This document shows positions 10,301 through 19,236 of a stretch of DNA of 64,000 nucleotides, in pieces; positions within the stretch are counted from its first letter, which is position 1; each line of letters starts with the position of its first letter. The notes beneath the pieces were generated by a model. The model searched no databases. It worked only from the letters and a program-made list of their open reading frames with translations, and was not told the origin of the DNA. Source of the stretch: Bolinopsis microptera (Eukaryota > Ctenophora > Tentaculata > Lobata > Bolinopsidae); assembly GCF_026151205.1 (NCBI RefSeq), contig NC_087081.1, positions 3,849,246 through 3,913,245 on the forward strand. The letters are read 5' to 3'. A program made the position numbers and the translations under genes.

Positions 10301-13300
10301 AAGTAATAATCGTTTATAAAAGCTTGGGTAAGCTAAAATTTTACGCAAAATTGTCTACGCGCCAATAATTATGACACCCTGCTGTAGATCATGTACAGCT
10401 CCTCAATTAACCCTCACACACGCTTTCACGAGCATTCGGCTGAGTAGGGGGGCTGCATAGGTCCATCGGAACCCTTAGCAGAACGGCAACGCCGCTCACC
10501 CCATGGCTACTGGCTAGTGGCACAGGCGGGATCGAACCCGCAACTTCGTGATTGAGCAGCATATTACGAGTAAGGCCGATCGACTATAAACGAACTGCGC
10601 CACTAAGCCACTATATACTTTATTTCTACAAATTGACTGGTATGGTTGGGTCAGACAAATTTCAACTGGTCTTTTCAATTTGTATCTAGCTCTCGAGTCT
10701 CGGCTTGCCGATTGAGCACTGTCAGCATGGACGACGCCACCCACAATTACTTTATTTTTAGACTTTTCACGAAAACGTACTACCTTATTGCTGGCCCACC
10801 AAATGAATTATTTCTACATAAATTATAAAATCCTAGTACTCTAATATGTGAGTCGTATTTGAAACCAGGGGAATGTTTGAAAGTACTATAATAAGCGTTG
10901 TAATAAAGTTTTGAGTGTCGTAATATCAAAAAGTAAAATGCTTGGCTAGTGACTTAATTTCATTCCATAACTCTAAACTCGCCAGATTAGTGACAAATTC
11001 CGTCGAATTAACTCCGTTATTAACATATTTAATGACATATGTTAATGGCAATAGTTTTGCCAGGTATTCGAATTAAGCTTAAAACATAATATGTTAATGA
11101 CACGAGTTTTGCCAGGTATTCGAATTAAGCTTAAAATATACGTTAATGGCACGAGTTTGGCCAGGTATTCGAATTAAGCTTAAAACATGTACGCTAATGA
11201 CACGAGTTTTGCCAGGTATTTGAGTTCCTATCAGCAAGTCGTATCCCCCGAGTTGAATCAGACGATCTTGCTGCAATGATGGACAGTGACAGTGACAGTG
11301 TCGTGACAGTGGAAGAACTGATGGAATCACTTGATAATTGTCCTGTGATGGAGGTGGTTGATGTCCTTGTTGTTAAAACCAGGCCCATCACCAACTTTGA
11401 AGGTACAAATGTGCTGGAATATTTGTAAAAGTATAAATTTCACATTTTAATAGTTTGTCAAAATATATTGTTGAACCTTATTTGTGTAAAGTACAAATAA
11501 TGTAGACAATGATTATATGATGGGTGTGATCACCGTGATAAACTAAAAGCAACGAATCTTACGATCAATTAAATTAATAAGTTAATTAAATTACGATATA
11601 TAAATTAATTAGTTAATTAATTTGTAATATATTAATTAATTAGTTAATTAATTTGTGATATATTAACTAATTAGTTGATTAAATTACGATACATTAATTA
11701 ATCAGTTAATTAAATTACGATCTATTAATCTACAAACACCTCCTCAGACGTGGAGTGCCAGTCAAAAGAAGCTATGTACAAGGAGCTGAGAACAAAAGCC
11801 ATGAAGTTTCTAGGGACTAGGAAGATTAGATTTGAAGAAGCTAAAGACGCCGCTGCTGAGCTGTACGCTTCGATATCTGGCGATATTGAAGAGGTAATAC
11901 ACATGTCAAACACAAGGATATTTTTTTGTTTTAAGTACCAAATATATGTGCTACGTTTCGACCTATGAAATGTTCAATCAAAGCTCAAATGAAATTAATT
12001 TTCATCACACCGACCTTCTTCCGGCAATACTCTCAGTTTAAAAATGTTTTCATGGACAAGAAATTTTCACCACAATCACAGGTGATAGAACCAAAGGATC
12101 TGGATGTTCCCGTTGACTGTGTGAAGGAAGTGTGGCAGGATATTGATACTGATCTCAACGGGTTTCTGGATTTAATCGAATTCAACAGAATTGCACGTGA
12201 GTTATATTACAAAGCCCACTTTTTGTCGTGAAATCTGTTTTATATAATAATTTCTCCAGTACTGGTAGTTCTTGGCAGTAGGCCAAATCGAATGCTTATG
12301 AAAAAGCTATGACGCGGGTTATATTAGGTTATGTTAGGTGACAGGCCAAAATTGCTGTTTTGGTGACACTATATAAATGCGCCTAAATAAATCGAACTAT
12401 TTAATTTAAGATCAAAGGGATATAAACGTTTATAACAGTCGCGGAGCAAAATCGTCTGGAAGAAGTCATAGTTGTGCTCGAGCGAATGATTTACCAAGCG
12501 TTGACTTGTCATTTAATTTAGTTATCGCAAAATAGTATTTATTTAATTTGATACACGAGAAGAAGTCGCTAGGTAAAGAAATTCAAAAATTAGAACCATT
12601 TTTTTTCAGTGGATATATTCGAGGAGTTCCTTCCAAAGCCAGTGAAGAAGACTAAACCTATGGAAATCGAAAGGTTAATTCTGATAAAATATTATTTGTT
12701 GGATGATCATTATAAAACTGTCCAACATACAAAACTGTGATATTCGTAACATGTTTCATTATCCATGACTCCATGCCAAACTATTTTAATAGTACCTACA
12801 AAATGTAATTAATAAAAACTAAATTAATAAACTTTAATTAACAAATATCTGTCGTGTGATTATTCGGCCGCTAAGGTACTTCTCCCAACAAGAAACCATT
12901 TCAGGGTACAAATAGAAGACATGGCTACCCCACTTGAGGACGTTCCGCGGATCGAACTGGACACCATTGCCCAGATCGTCTACAAAATCTGTAAGTACAC
13001 TCCAATGGTAGATCAGTATGTCTGTAAGTTTAAGTAAGTACAGACCAGTAAGTATAACAATTAATAGATCAGTGGGAATCCAAAGGTACGGATATGGTAT
13101 AGTAGTATGATACCACTGTGCTCTAAAAAAAAACTTTGTTGCAGCTGATGCTCTTATGTGGCTCATAATAATACATAATATATGCTCATAATATTACACT
13201 TACTGTAAACCCAGCATTAACTTGTTAAGCTATAAAACAGAGCTTTATCCGAGGATATAATACGCTGCATTGGTTAAAAATATAATACACCACCCAACGA

Positions 13301-15916
13301 GGGGCAATATAGGAGCAAATGGATTAGCCTAGATTGATTTCTGGTTCCCTCGAAAGTATGGTTTTTATTGAGTATTCTTTAGAATAATCTATATGCAGCT
13401 TACGCTTGCCCCCTTTTATCCTTTCATCGTCTTAATTCAAATTGTATAACTGTATGACGCACGAATTTATGGTAAGCCATTACCTTATTACTTTATTACC
13501 TTTGTGAACTGCGTATTAATGCTGGAGTATTCTTTTCGGCAGAATGCCGTTCTATAGTGTGCCACAGTATTGAATACTGAGTGCTATTTCATCATTAAGA
13601 TTTGGTTTAGTGTCACAACATGTTACAGGGTCTCATTTGATTAATTATACGGGAATGGGGGGATGGGGGGAAGGGGTACAAGCAGTTTGTTTGTTGTGGG
13701 GGGGGGGGGGGGTACAAGCAATATGTGTATCCCGGTAGCAAAATTGAAACTGGCTTTCATGCACGATTCACAAAGTGTTTTAACACAAAATCACCAGATC
13801 CCACGTAATGAATATGTAAAACGCATAGGTGTACTTACCTTTGCCCTCCCCTCCCCACTCCCCCTCCCCCTCCCCCTCCTCACTCCCCCTCCTCACTCCA
13901 ACTCCTCCTCCCCTCCCCACTACCACTGCCCCTCCTCACTGCCCCTCTTCACTCCCCCTCCCCATGCCACTCCCTCTCCTCTCCCCCTCCTCACTCCCCC
14001 TACCCCTCCCCTCCCCCTCCTCACTCGATCCCCCTCCTCACTCTCACTCCTCCTTCCCAGTGGCGTGACGAAGGGCCCCGCTGATCCCGCTGTGCTGGGG
14101 GGGGGGGGGGGGGGGGGGGGGGGTGCCGTCTTAGGGGGGCACCAAATCGTCGTTTGAATGTGGGACAATTTCAAAAACTTTACTAATATAAAGAACTAGC
14201 AAAACTGCGAGTTTTGCTCTAGATACACACATTTTTAGAGATTTTACCGGCGTATCCTCTAAAATCACCTAATTTGTTCAATTTTAGGGAGGGGCACCAA
14301 AAGGGGAGGGGTCCCCCTCCTCACTCCCCCTCCTTATATAAGTATAATGTTCATAAACATAGATTGGTATTCGCCGGAATGACAAGCTGAGCGCCGCCCA
14401 GTAAAACAAGGTTCGGTTTGAACTGGCTCTGCCAGTATTAGTAACCAGCCAGTAACCTAGTAACCAGCCAGTACCAAGTAACCAGCCAGTAACATAGTAA
14501 CCAGCCAGTAACCTAGTAACAAGCCAGTAACCTAGTAACCAGCCAGTAACCCAGTAACCAGCCAGTAACCTAGTAACCAGCCAGTAACCCAGTAACCAGC
14601 CAATAACCTAGTAACCCAGTAACCCAGTAACCAGCCAGTAACCAGCCAGTAACCTAGTAACCAGCCATGGTAACCCGGTATCCAGCCAGTAATCCAATAA
14701 CCAGCCAGTAACCTAATAACCAGACAGTAACCTAGTAACCAGCCATGGTAACCTGGTATCCAGCCAGTAACCCAATAACCAGCACGTAACCTAGTAACCA
14801 TCCAGTAACCCATTAATCAGCCAGTAACCTAGTAACCAGCCAGTAACCTAGTAACCAGCCAGTAACCCAGTAACCAGCCAATAACCTAGTAACCAGCCAG
14901 TAACCCAGTAACCAGCCGGTAACCAGCCAGTAACCTAGTAACCAGCCAGTAACTTAATAACCAGCCAGTAACCTAGTAACCAGCCAGTAACCTAGTAACA
15001 AGCGAGTCTGCAGACTGGGTACCCCAATACTTCCCGATGTGGATTAAGATGTTGCAACTCTCAACAATCACATTTAAATATACGTGCAACAAAACCAGCC
15101 CGATGAGATATTGAAATGACTATATTATATCTGCGAGGGGACGCGTGCTATTGTAATAACCTTTTACTCAAGAGCTACAAAGCACGTGGAACAATATGGT
15201 TTAGGTTTAGCACCTATCTCTCACGCTACCTAGGGGCCGATGTGATTAAAGAAATAGCGCAGGCACGGCCGGGATGGGGAGATATCATGTTGGGAAGATA
15301 TTATGTTGGAACCCTGCCAATGCCATATTGAAAATATCAAAAAATAATGTTGGCAGGGGGAGTGCACCATTTAAATATGCGCTGAGAGGGCACTTTATCA
15401 CTTTGGTTACCCAAACGGTCACTGGACAACAAAGAACGCGATCAACTTTAGTGTTATCGATATAGTCGATATCATTATCAGTAGATATTTTAAGTAATCT
15501 AAGATAAGGTTGCATGCTCGTTCACTGCATTATAGTCATTGCATTATAATAGTCAGCGGTACTATCTAATGCAGTTTAGGGGTATTGCCAGGGGGTCTTC
15601 CTGCCTACCTTTAACTGGATTATTGTATGTTTCTGTAATTACAGCTCTCTGTGTCACGCGCTTTAAGTTTTAACCATATAAATAACTTATACTATTATTA
15701 TACAATTATCATGTTAAAATATACTTGTTGTCAGTAAAGATGACAACAACATGATAAACGTGTTCAGGTAGGGAGGGAGGAGTGAGGATTCCAGAATCAG
15801 ATGTAGAGAGAGTAGTAGGGCTCCTTTTACAAGACGCCAGCATAGCAACGCTCATGGACAAAGTTCAGAGCGTGGGCATGTTGACTGAGGAGGCTGAAAA
15901 CACTCTGGCAAGGTAA
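1352..15916 (+). CDS. Multi-EF-hand calcium-binding protein, ten exons (5' end unresolved)
   Basis: Rebuilt exons: 1352-1470, 2346-2445, 3034-3122, 9861-9979, 11216-11402, 11748-11893, 12082-12196, 12610-12673, 12905-12990, 15768-15916. Every acceptor ends in AG, every donor starts with GT, and phases agree at all nine junctions, giving about 390 residues that end in TAA at 15914-15916. EF-hand loops seen: DENKSGCVEAEE (exon 1), DLDGVEGLSYEE (exon 4, degenerate), DSDSDSVVTVEE (exon 5) and DTDLNGFLDLIE (exon 7). The first, third and fourth have acidic or Asn/Ser residues at 1, 3 and 5 and Glu at 12, as expected for Ca2+ binding. An acidic linker (GEEEETEVTLE) lies in exon 3. No signal peptide or membrane segment is visible in the recovered part. 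The last exon could instead splice on at AG-GTAACC; reading through gives a stop at once. The family could not be named beyond EF-hand. Confidence 0.72.
1518..1553 (+). repeat. Partial tandem copy of the first EF-hand loop exon
   Basis: About 30 bases starting near 1518 repeat the end of the EF-hand exon (about 1432-1466) with a few changes: GTGTTGARGCTGA then a shared AGCTCAACT. Translated, it gives SGCVEADKLN against SGCVEAEELN in the exon. It lies just past the donor of exon 1, in the intron, and has no splice donor of its own, so it is a non-coding relic. Confidence 0.6.
1763..1921. repeat. 8-bp minisatellite, GTTACCTG/GTTACCTT
   Basis: About twenty copies of an 8-base unit, alternating GTTACCTG and GTTACCTT, in intron 1 of the EF-hand gene. 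It is the reverse complement of the CCAGGTAA unit that forms the large array at 9029-9650. Confidence 0.9.
2752..3023. repeat. 8-bp minisatellite, CAGGTGAC and variants
   Basis: Degenerate tandem 8-mers (CAGGTGAC, CAGGTTAC, TAGGTGAC and similar) fill the end of intron 2 and stop ten bases before the acceptor of the exon at 3034. Same family of units as at 1763-1921 and 9029-9650. Confidence 0.88.
3127..3377. repeat. 30-bp minisatellite, left part, split by a transposon
   Basis: Tandem copies of a 30-base unit (TCATAGTTACAGTTATCCTG followed by CATTCTGTAG), about eight copies with some 10- to 12-base insertions. It starts four bases after the splice donor of exon 3. The array resumes at 7824, after the hAT element. 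The open frames across it are repeats of SYSYPAFCSH or its antisense and are not taken as genes. Confidence 0.92.
3378..3385. repeat. 8-bp target site duplication of the hAT element, left copy
   Basis: TAGTGTAC here and again at 7816-7823, directly next to the two element ends. Removing the element and one copy restores an ordinary minisatellite unit, CATTAGTGTACTCATAG against the usual CATTAGTGTAGTCATAG. Eight bases is the hAT family's duplication length. Confidence 0.85.
3619..3837 (+). pseudogene. hAT transposase C-terminal dimerisation domain fragment
   Basis: A 72-codon frame ending in TAG carries the most conserved stretch of hAT transposases: LRYWKCRSDTLPLLSKLA, then FSVPASAADVERTWSAAG, then NKRRSKISSDNLKAI. 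In intact elements this follows several hundred residues of catalytic domain with BED finger and RNase-H-like core; none of that is found upstream. It is therefore a 5'-deleted relic. The frame itself has no internal stops. Confidence 0.85.
3838..5052. other. Internal non-coding part of the hAT element
   Basis: AT-rich DNA without a credible gene. It contains a direct repeat of about 65 bases with few differences (from about 4297 and from about 4986; shared core GGTTCGGGAAAAATATGGCG), a short AT microsatellite near 4110-4126, and one arm of a 22-bp inverted repeat (4276-4297) whose partner is at 7546-7567. Confidence 0.55.
5053..7547 (-). mobile_element. 5'-truncated LINE (CR1/Jockey-like), nested in hAT
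   Basis: The minus-strand ORF2-type protein runs from the end of an endonuclease domain (NVLDLYISN, then PLSDHRRVEIF) through a full reverse transcriptase to a C-terminal region. The 5' half of the endonuclease and any ORF1 are absent, the usual mark of incomplete target-primed reverse transcription. After the final stop the 3' side shows CATAGGT-type short repeats (about 5065-5090), which may be the LINE tail. It lies wholly inside the hAT element, so it inserted later. Confidence 0.85.
5114..7549 (-). pseudogene. LINE endonuclease/reverse transcriptase, one nonsense codon
   Basis: From 7549 leftward: endonuclease tail, then RT motifs KKDSRAKPANYRPISLTS, KQHGFRSGRSCLTQLL, YLDYAKAFDKVDHKLLL, SGVPQGTVLGPILFLIFIND and the catalytic CFADDTRI. 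The frame reads about 670 codons to TAG at 5537-5539. It then continues in the same frame with eight codons and LMSLQRRRERFIILHMWKIL, the usual C-terminal block, to a stop next to 5114. The TAG follows GMRDLHY, where related elements carry Trp, so a single TGG-to-TAG change is the simplest reading. No other frame break was seen. Confidence 0.85.
7816..7823. repeat. 8-bp target site duplication of the hAT element, right copy
   Basis: TAGTGTAC directly after the right terminal CTCTA of the element. It matches 3378-3385 exactly. Confidence 0.85.
7824..8452. repeat. 30-bp minisatellite, right part
   Basis: About twenty copies of the same 30-base unit as at 3127-3377. Variants include an added CATTAGTG segment, and a block of about 180 bases recurs within it (for example the part beginning near 8046 and that near 8226), so the array has grown by multi-unit duplication. 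It is non-coding in intron 3 of the EF-hand gene. Confidence 0.9.
8453..9028. other. Intronic stretch without recognisable features
   Basis: AT-rich unique-looking DNA between two minisatellites, inside intron 3 of the EF-hand gene. I see no exon, element end or repeat in it. Confidence 0.5.
9029..9650. repeat. Perfect 8-bp minisatellite (CCAGGTAA), about 78 copies
   Basis: About 620 bases of CCAGGTAA with no deviation that I can see, ending at CCAG then ATAGG. Because 8 is not a multiple of 3, every frame reads all three phases; the minus strand has no stop and so shows a 232-codon frame of LPGYLVTW repeats that is not a gene. Each unit contains CAG-GTAA, the consensus 5' splice site, in the sense of the surrounding EF-hand gene. 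Confidence 0.97.
9722..9797. repeat. 15-bp tandem repeat, TCATAGCAAATTGGT
   Basis: Five to six copies of a 15-base unit with single-base variants, in intron 3 of the EF-hand gene, ending about 65 bases before the exon at 9861. Confidence 0.9.
10370..10612 (-). mobile_element. tRNA-derived SINE
   Basis: On the minus strand, starting at about 10611, the sequence begins GTGGCTTAGTGGCGCAGTTC (A-box-like). It then has GCGGGTTCGATCCCGCC (B box and T arm) and ends the tRNA-like head with GTGCCAC at 10517. At 95 bases the head is too long and too poorly paired for a working tRNA. An unrelated body follows to roughly 10370. This layout is typical of a Pol III SINE. The 3' limit is uncertain. It lies in intron 4 of the EF-hand gene. 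Confidence 0.65.
11042..11225. repeat. Four tandem copies of the intron 4 acceptor region
   Basis: A unit of about 50 bases containing TTTTGCCAGGTATT (third copy TTTGGCCAGGTATT), then CGAATTAAGCTTAAAACATA, repeats at about 11042, 11094, 11143 and 11194. The last copy holds the acceptor used in the model (GCCAG at 11211-11215, exon from 11216). The three upstream copies each keep GCCAG-GTATT. Confidence 0.85.
11570..11735. repeat. AT-rich tandem repeat in EF-hand intron 5
   Basis: Three to four degenerate units of about 50 bases built from TTAATTAGTTAATTAA and TTACGATATA. It ends just before the exon at 11748. Confidence 0.8.
12991..13660. other. Intron 9 of the EF-hand gene, left part
   Basis: AT-rich DNA with no supported exon. 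The whole intron runs 12991-15767 and also holds the C- and G-rich block and the 19-bp minisatellite listed next. Confidence 0.5.
13698..14340. repeat. Low-complexity block: G-tracts and C-rich tandem repeat
   Basis: A run of 15 G at 13698-13712, a pyrimidine-rich region of CCCCCTCCTCACT-type units at 13848-14060, a run of 27 G at 14097-14123, and a last C-rich patch near 14311-14332. The proline-rich and glycine-rich open frames over it reflect base composition, not a gene. Confidence 0.9.
14437..15003. repeat. 19-bp minisatellite, CAGCCAGTAACCTAGTAAC
   Basis: About thirty units of CAGCCAGTAACCTAGTAAC and shorter variants, with some CCATGGTAACC interruptions, in intron 9 of the EF-hand gene. 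The GGTTAC/GTAACC core is shared with the 8-bp arrays upstream. Confidence 0.92.
15004..15767. other. Intronic stretch before the last EF-hand exon
   Basis: No supported exon, element or repeat. Short open frames here have no recognisable motif. Confidence 0.45.
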
Positions 15917-17237
15917 CCATGGTGACATTATATATATTATTATAGTTCATGTATTCATTGTTCAGGGGAGTCAAATGATTGAAAAGTCATTGTCGGACGA
16001 ACAATTAATCAAAATAATGTCCATACTTGTCTCTGTTACATTCGTCGGGTTCGTTAGAAAGTAATTATCAAATTGCGGGAGCTGTACATAATCCACATTC
16101 CACAACCTTAATGGTAATATGATTTTGTTCATTCTTCTTTTCAACAACACTATTAATCTATTAACATGTTAATTAATTAACCTGTCAGTGTAAATCGACA
16201 CATATTCCGTAATACTGCCCTTCAGTAAAATAAAATGGATGAAATTAAATTCTTTAACTCTATTAATTAAGTTAAGTTTCATCCATTTAAGTTCGGCTTT
16301 CTTTCGAAATTTGATCTATTATTACATATTTTTACTTTTTAGTTATCACCACTCTTTCAGCTTGGTTCGTCCTATAGTATATCAACTTCTATCAGAATAA
16401 AAGACTACCCCCTTGAGACCTTGCCACAAAAACCGGCTGCAGATTGAAGCAATTTTGAAGTAAACGTTGGAAAACTTTTTGCAATAGTGAAAACGAACTA
16501 CGCGCTATTAATTAAACCCGTAAATATTTGACCCGTAAATATTTGATCAAGATTTGGTTAGGGGTCGTTCACATATTACGTAATTGGCCGAGAGGGTAGG
16601 AGGGTTTCCAAAAATTACGCTAGTGTAATTTTGACAATGACACAATAACTATGATTACGTGTAAAACTGATTACGGAGGGGGGAGGGGGCTCAAAATTGT
16701 CCAAAAAGTGATTACGTTATATGCACGAACGACCCCTTATATGTAGAGTTTGTGTATTGCGATTTTTATTCTGTTATATAAGATTTATCATTTATATCTA
16801 ACCTAGTTTCGTTTATTCTAATAATCATAACTGAAACTTAGAACCGTTTTATTTTTGTGAACAATAAGTAAATAGTAAGTAAGTAAGAACAACACGTTTT
16901 ACCATGTCATTGTGATCGTAACACTATAACATAATAATATGTGATACTAGTACTACTCTTTAAGACAAAAATACCTCATTTAATTAAACCTATTAATGAA
17001 ACCTCTTTAACCAATTAAACCTATTTAGTATATACAAATTTCTGCGTTTTATTGCCAAATATTAAAGTGTAAGCACTGTAAACGTAATGTGTTTACTATC
17101 CTACCAGTGATTATCATTACCCAATTTCATAATTTGGCATTTCTATTTGGCATTGACGACGAGCAGCTTGGAAGTGCTTAACATTGAATGTTGCTGAGTT
17201 TTTTAAAGTCGAGTTCTAAACGTTTGATCTTTATGTT
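15917..17237. other. Intergenic region with one MITE
   Basis: AT-rich DNA between the EF-hand gene and the gene at 17238. The only recognisable item is the MITE at 16561-16736. The 3' UTR of the EF-hand gene and the promoter of the next gene should lie here, but no clear signals were assigned. Confidence 0.5.
16561..16736. mobile_element. MITE with GGGGTCGTTC inverted ends, TTA flanks
   Basis: A 176-bp element. The left end GGGGTCGTTCACATATTACG and the right end, reverse-complemented GGGGTCGTTCGTGCATATAACG, are followed on both sides by a TAATY stretch and a G/A-rich patch. It is flanked by TTA on both sides (16558-16560 and 16737-16739). A three-base TWA duplication suits the PIF/Harbinger superfamily. 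It has no coding capacity. Confidence 0.75.
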
Positions 17238-18830
17238 ATGTTAAAATCATTCAAGACAGCTTTAAGATATATACGAGGTGACCTCGTTGATAGAAGCTGT
17301 TGCTTAGCACCGAGGGACTCTCCTACAAATCTTGAGGAAGACTGTGCTCACATCTGTTTAGAGAAACTATCTTTCAATGGAGGTGTGTGCAGGATCTTGT
17401 ATAATGTATATGACGAATCTTCATTGACCATCAATTATCATTCCTGATAAGTCGACCTTGACTACAGTCAACAAACATCTCGATAGTCATTGTTTTTTGC
17501 TTTGAATTCTACAATAGTTTAATCTAGTGACTATTCAGTACTCAAAGTTGTTAAATCTGCAGGTAAACTTGTTATAAGAGAGGTGGAACGAGGTGGTCCG
17601 ATCAGAACGACCACTAGACAGACCTTCCAGAGAAACCTTTCAATGAGAGAGAAAAGTCTTATCTTCATCACTTCATCCGAACAAAGACAAGGGTTCAGGC
17701 ATGATAGCTATCCAGAACGTAAACCCTCCACTGAAAGAGCGGGTGTAACTGTTTTGAGCGAGGAAACTCTGACTGCTGCTCTGTCTGGAGACGTGACTCT
17801 CTGTTTAGCAAACAGGACGGGTGTCAGGGTCCAAGGAGGGTCACACAACAGATTGGTTAACTTTCCCTCCTTTCTGTGCAGAGTAGAAATACATCATCAG
17901 GCGGTAGAGCATCAGGGAGAAAACAAGATAGTTGGAAGAATTGTGGTAGAATCAAAGATGAAGATTCGAGAAGAAAGTCTCACGCTTATAGACTGGGAGG
18001 TCTGTAGTGAAACAGTTCAGGGTATACCAGACGTTCCCATTTATTCTTACCAAGTCACTGAGGATCTAACTTCAACCACCTCACCAAGACTGTCAGAGGA
18101 ACCATTGTTAGCTCCATCAGTGATCAGTCCTGTCCATGTCTACCAAACTGACTTAGAAACCAACAAAGTTGAACAATCGTTCCAGTTGCTAAAGCAGAAA
18201 CCTGTTGTTTTAGATGCTGCTGACCAGAGTTTCAGTAGAAGTACTCATAAGAAGACTAGCACGACTGCAAACCCTGATGTGATAGCGATTGTGTGGGGAC
18301 AAAACTCTAGATTAGCAGAGAGCACGATCATTAATTCTAGGGTGGCTGAGAGGATGGTGAATGAGAGGGTGAAGGAACCAGGCGGAAACGATAGTGATAA
18401 CTCGATCAAAGAATTAGTGAACAACAAAAGTTTTGATATGGATATGAAAGGATCAGAAGAAACATTGGATAAAGTGGAATCAGGGGATAAGGATCGATCA
18501 GGAGGTCAAAGTGAAAGTGAAAGTGTGTCGGAAGAAGTAACAGTGATATCAGAGAGCGACCATATTTTCACTTTGGAAAACTGTACAATCGAACAGTTTC
18601 TCAGAGACGAAATATCATGCACTCAACGGTTGCGGGAAAAACGCACACAGTTTCTTAAATACCAAAACTCATGCGTGACCCTGCCGACCGGTCATGTGTT
18701 TCAGACCAAGTCATATGTGAAAAGCGATTTGCAACCTTCTGCCGAGCAACTTGACGAAGTGTTGAGTTTTATCAACAGCGAAGTTTCTGCAATTGAGTCA
18801 TTAATACCTAAACCTACCCTTCGGTCTTAA
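17238..18830 (+). CDS. Two-exon gene of unknown function
   Basis: Exon 1 is 17238-17391 (ATG at 17238, an in-frame TAA at 17217 just upstream). Exon 2 is 17563-18830, ending in TAA. The donor is GGAG-GTGTGT, the acceptor CTGCAG-GTAAAC, and the phase-1 junction restores the frame (NGGKLVIREVERGG). The product is about 473 residues with no signal peptide or membrane segment. The N-terminal 200 residues look folded, with alternating hydrophobic strands (KSLIFITSSEQ, GDVTLCLANRTGVRV, FLCRVEIHHQAVEH, NKIVGRIVVESKMKIR). A Ser/Glu/Asp-rich middle (about 320-375) precedes a helical C-terminus (TIEQFLRDEISCTQRLREKR). I do not recognise the family. A separate gene is preferred over more EF-hand exons because the phase of exon 15768-15912 does not fit. 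Confidence 0.7.
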
Positions 18831-18862
18831 TCAACTAATGAAAACGCAAACTTTGTTTACAA

Positions 18863-18868
18863 AATAAA
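18863..18868 (+). promoter_or_regulatory. Polyadenylation signal of the 17238-18830 gene
   Basis: AATAAA lies about 33 bases after the stop codon at 18830. With ATTAAA on the minus strand at 19178-19183 for CFAP44, it shows two converging genes with short 3' ends. Confidence 0.55.
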
Positions 18869-19177
18869 AAGGTCTCAGCATACTATTATGTACAACATTG
18901 CGGCAGGTTTTCATTGTTCATTTAGAAGTGAGCTGAAAAAGTTTCACAGAAAAACTTCGGAGAGAAAAGAAGTCTGATTATAAAAGGCTGCTTGGTTCTT
19001 CATCAAGCCAAAGGTTTATAACTCTAAGAAAGGCTTTCTTGTATTTACAATCTATGATACATCATAAAACTCTATTATTAATCAAATTAAATAAAATGTC
19101 CTGATCTCAAAAATGTACTTTCAATTCATTCTACTATCGACAGTTTCATTTTTGGGTCTTCAAATTCTGTCTTCTGA

Positions 19178-19183
19178 TTTAAT
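19178..19183 (-). promoter_or_regulatory. Possible polyadenylation signal of CFAP44
   Basis: TTTAAT on the plus strand reads ATTAAA on the minus strand, about 54 bases past the CFAP44 stop at 19237-19239. ATTAAA is the commonest variant signal. Confidence 0.45.
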
Positions 19184-19236
19184 CTTCAAAAGCAATCCTC
19201 CTCAAAGGAGAGTTTTTACCAAATATCACTATTCTC

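Noticed and set aside
10517..10611. Functional tRNA gene on the minus strand
   Set aside because: A and B boxes are present, but the head is 95 bases, the acceptor stem has mismatches, and a SINE body follows.
13663..14174. Proline-rich and glycine-rich frames near the G-tracts
   Set aside because: They follow from C-rich and G-rich low complexity. No conserved residues and no gene structure.
15768..18830. Joining the EF-hand gene to the two-exon gene at 17238
   Set aside because: The donor after the exon at 15768 leaves phase 2, and no acceptor near 17238 fits it; reading on gives an immediate stop, and ATG at 17238 starts a self-consistent frame.
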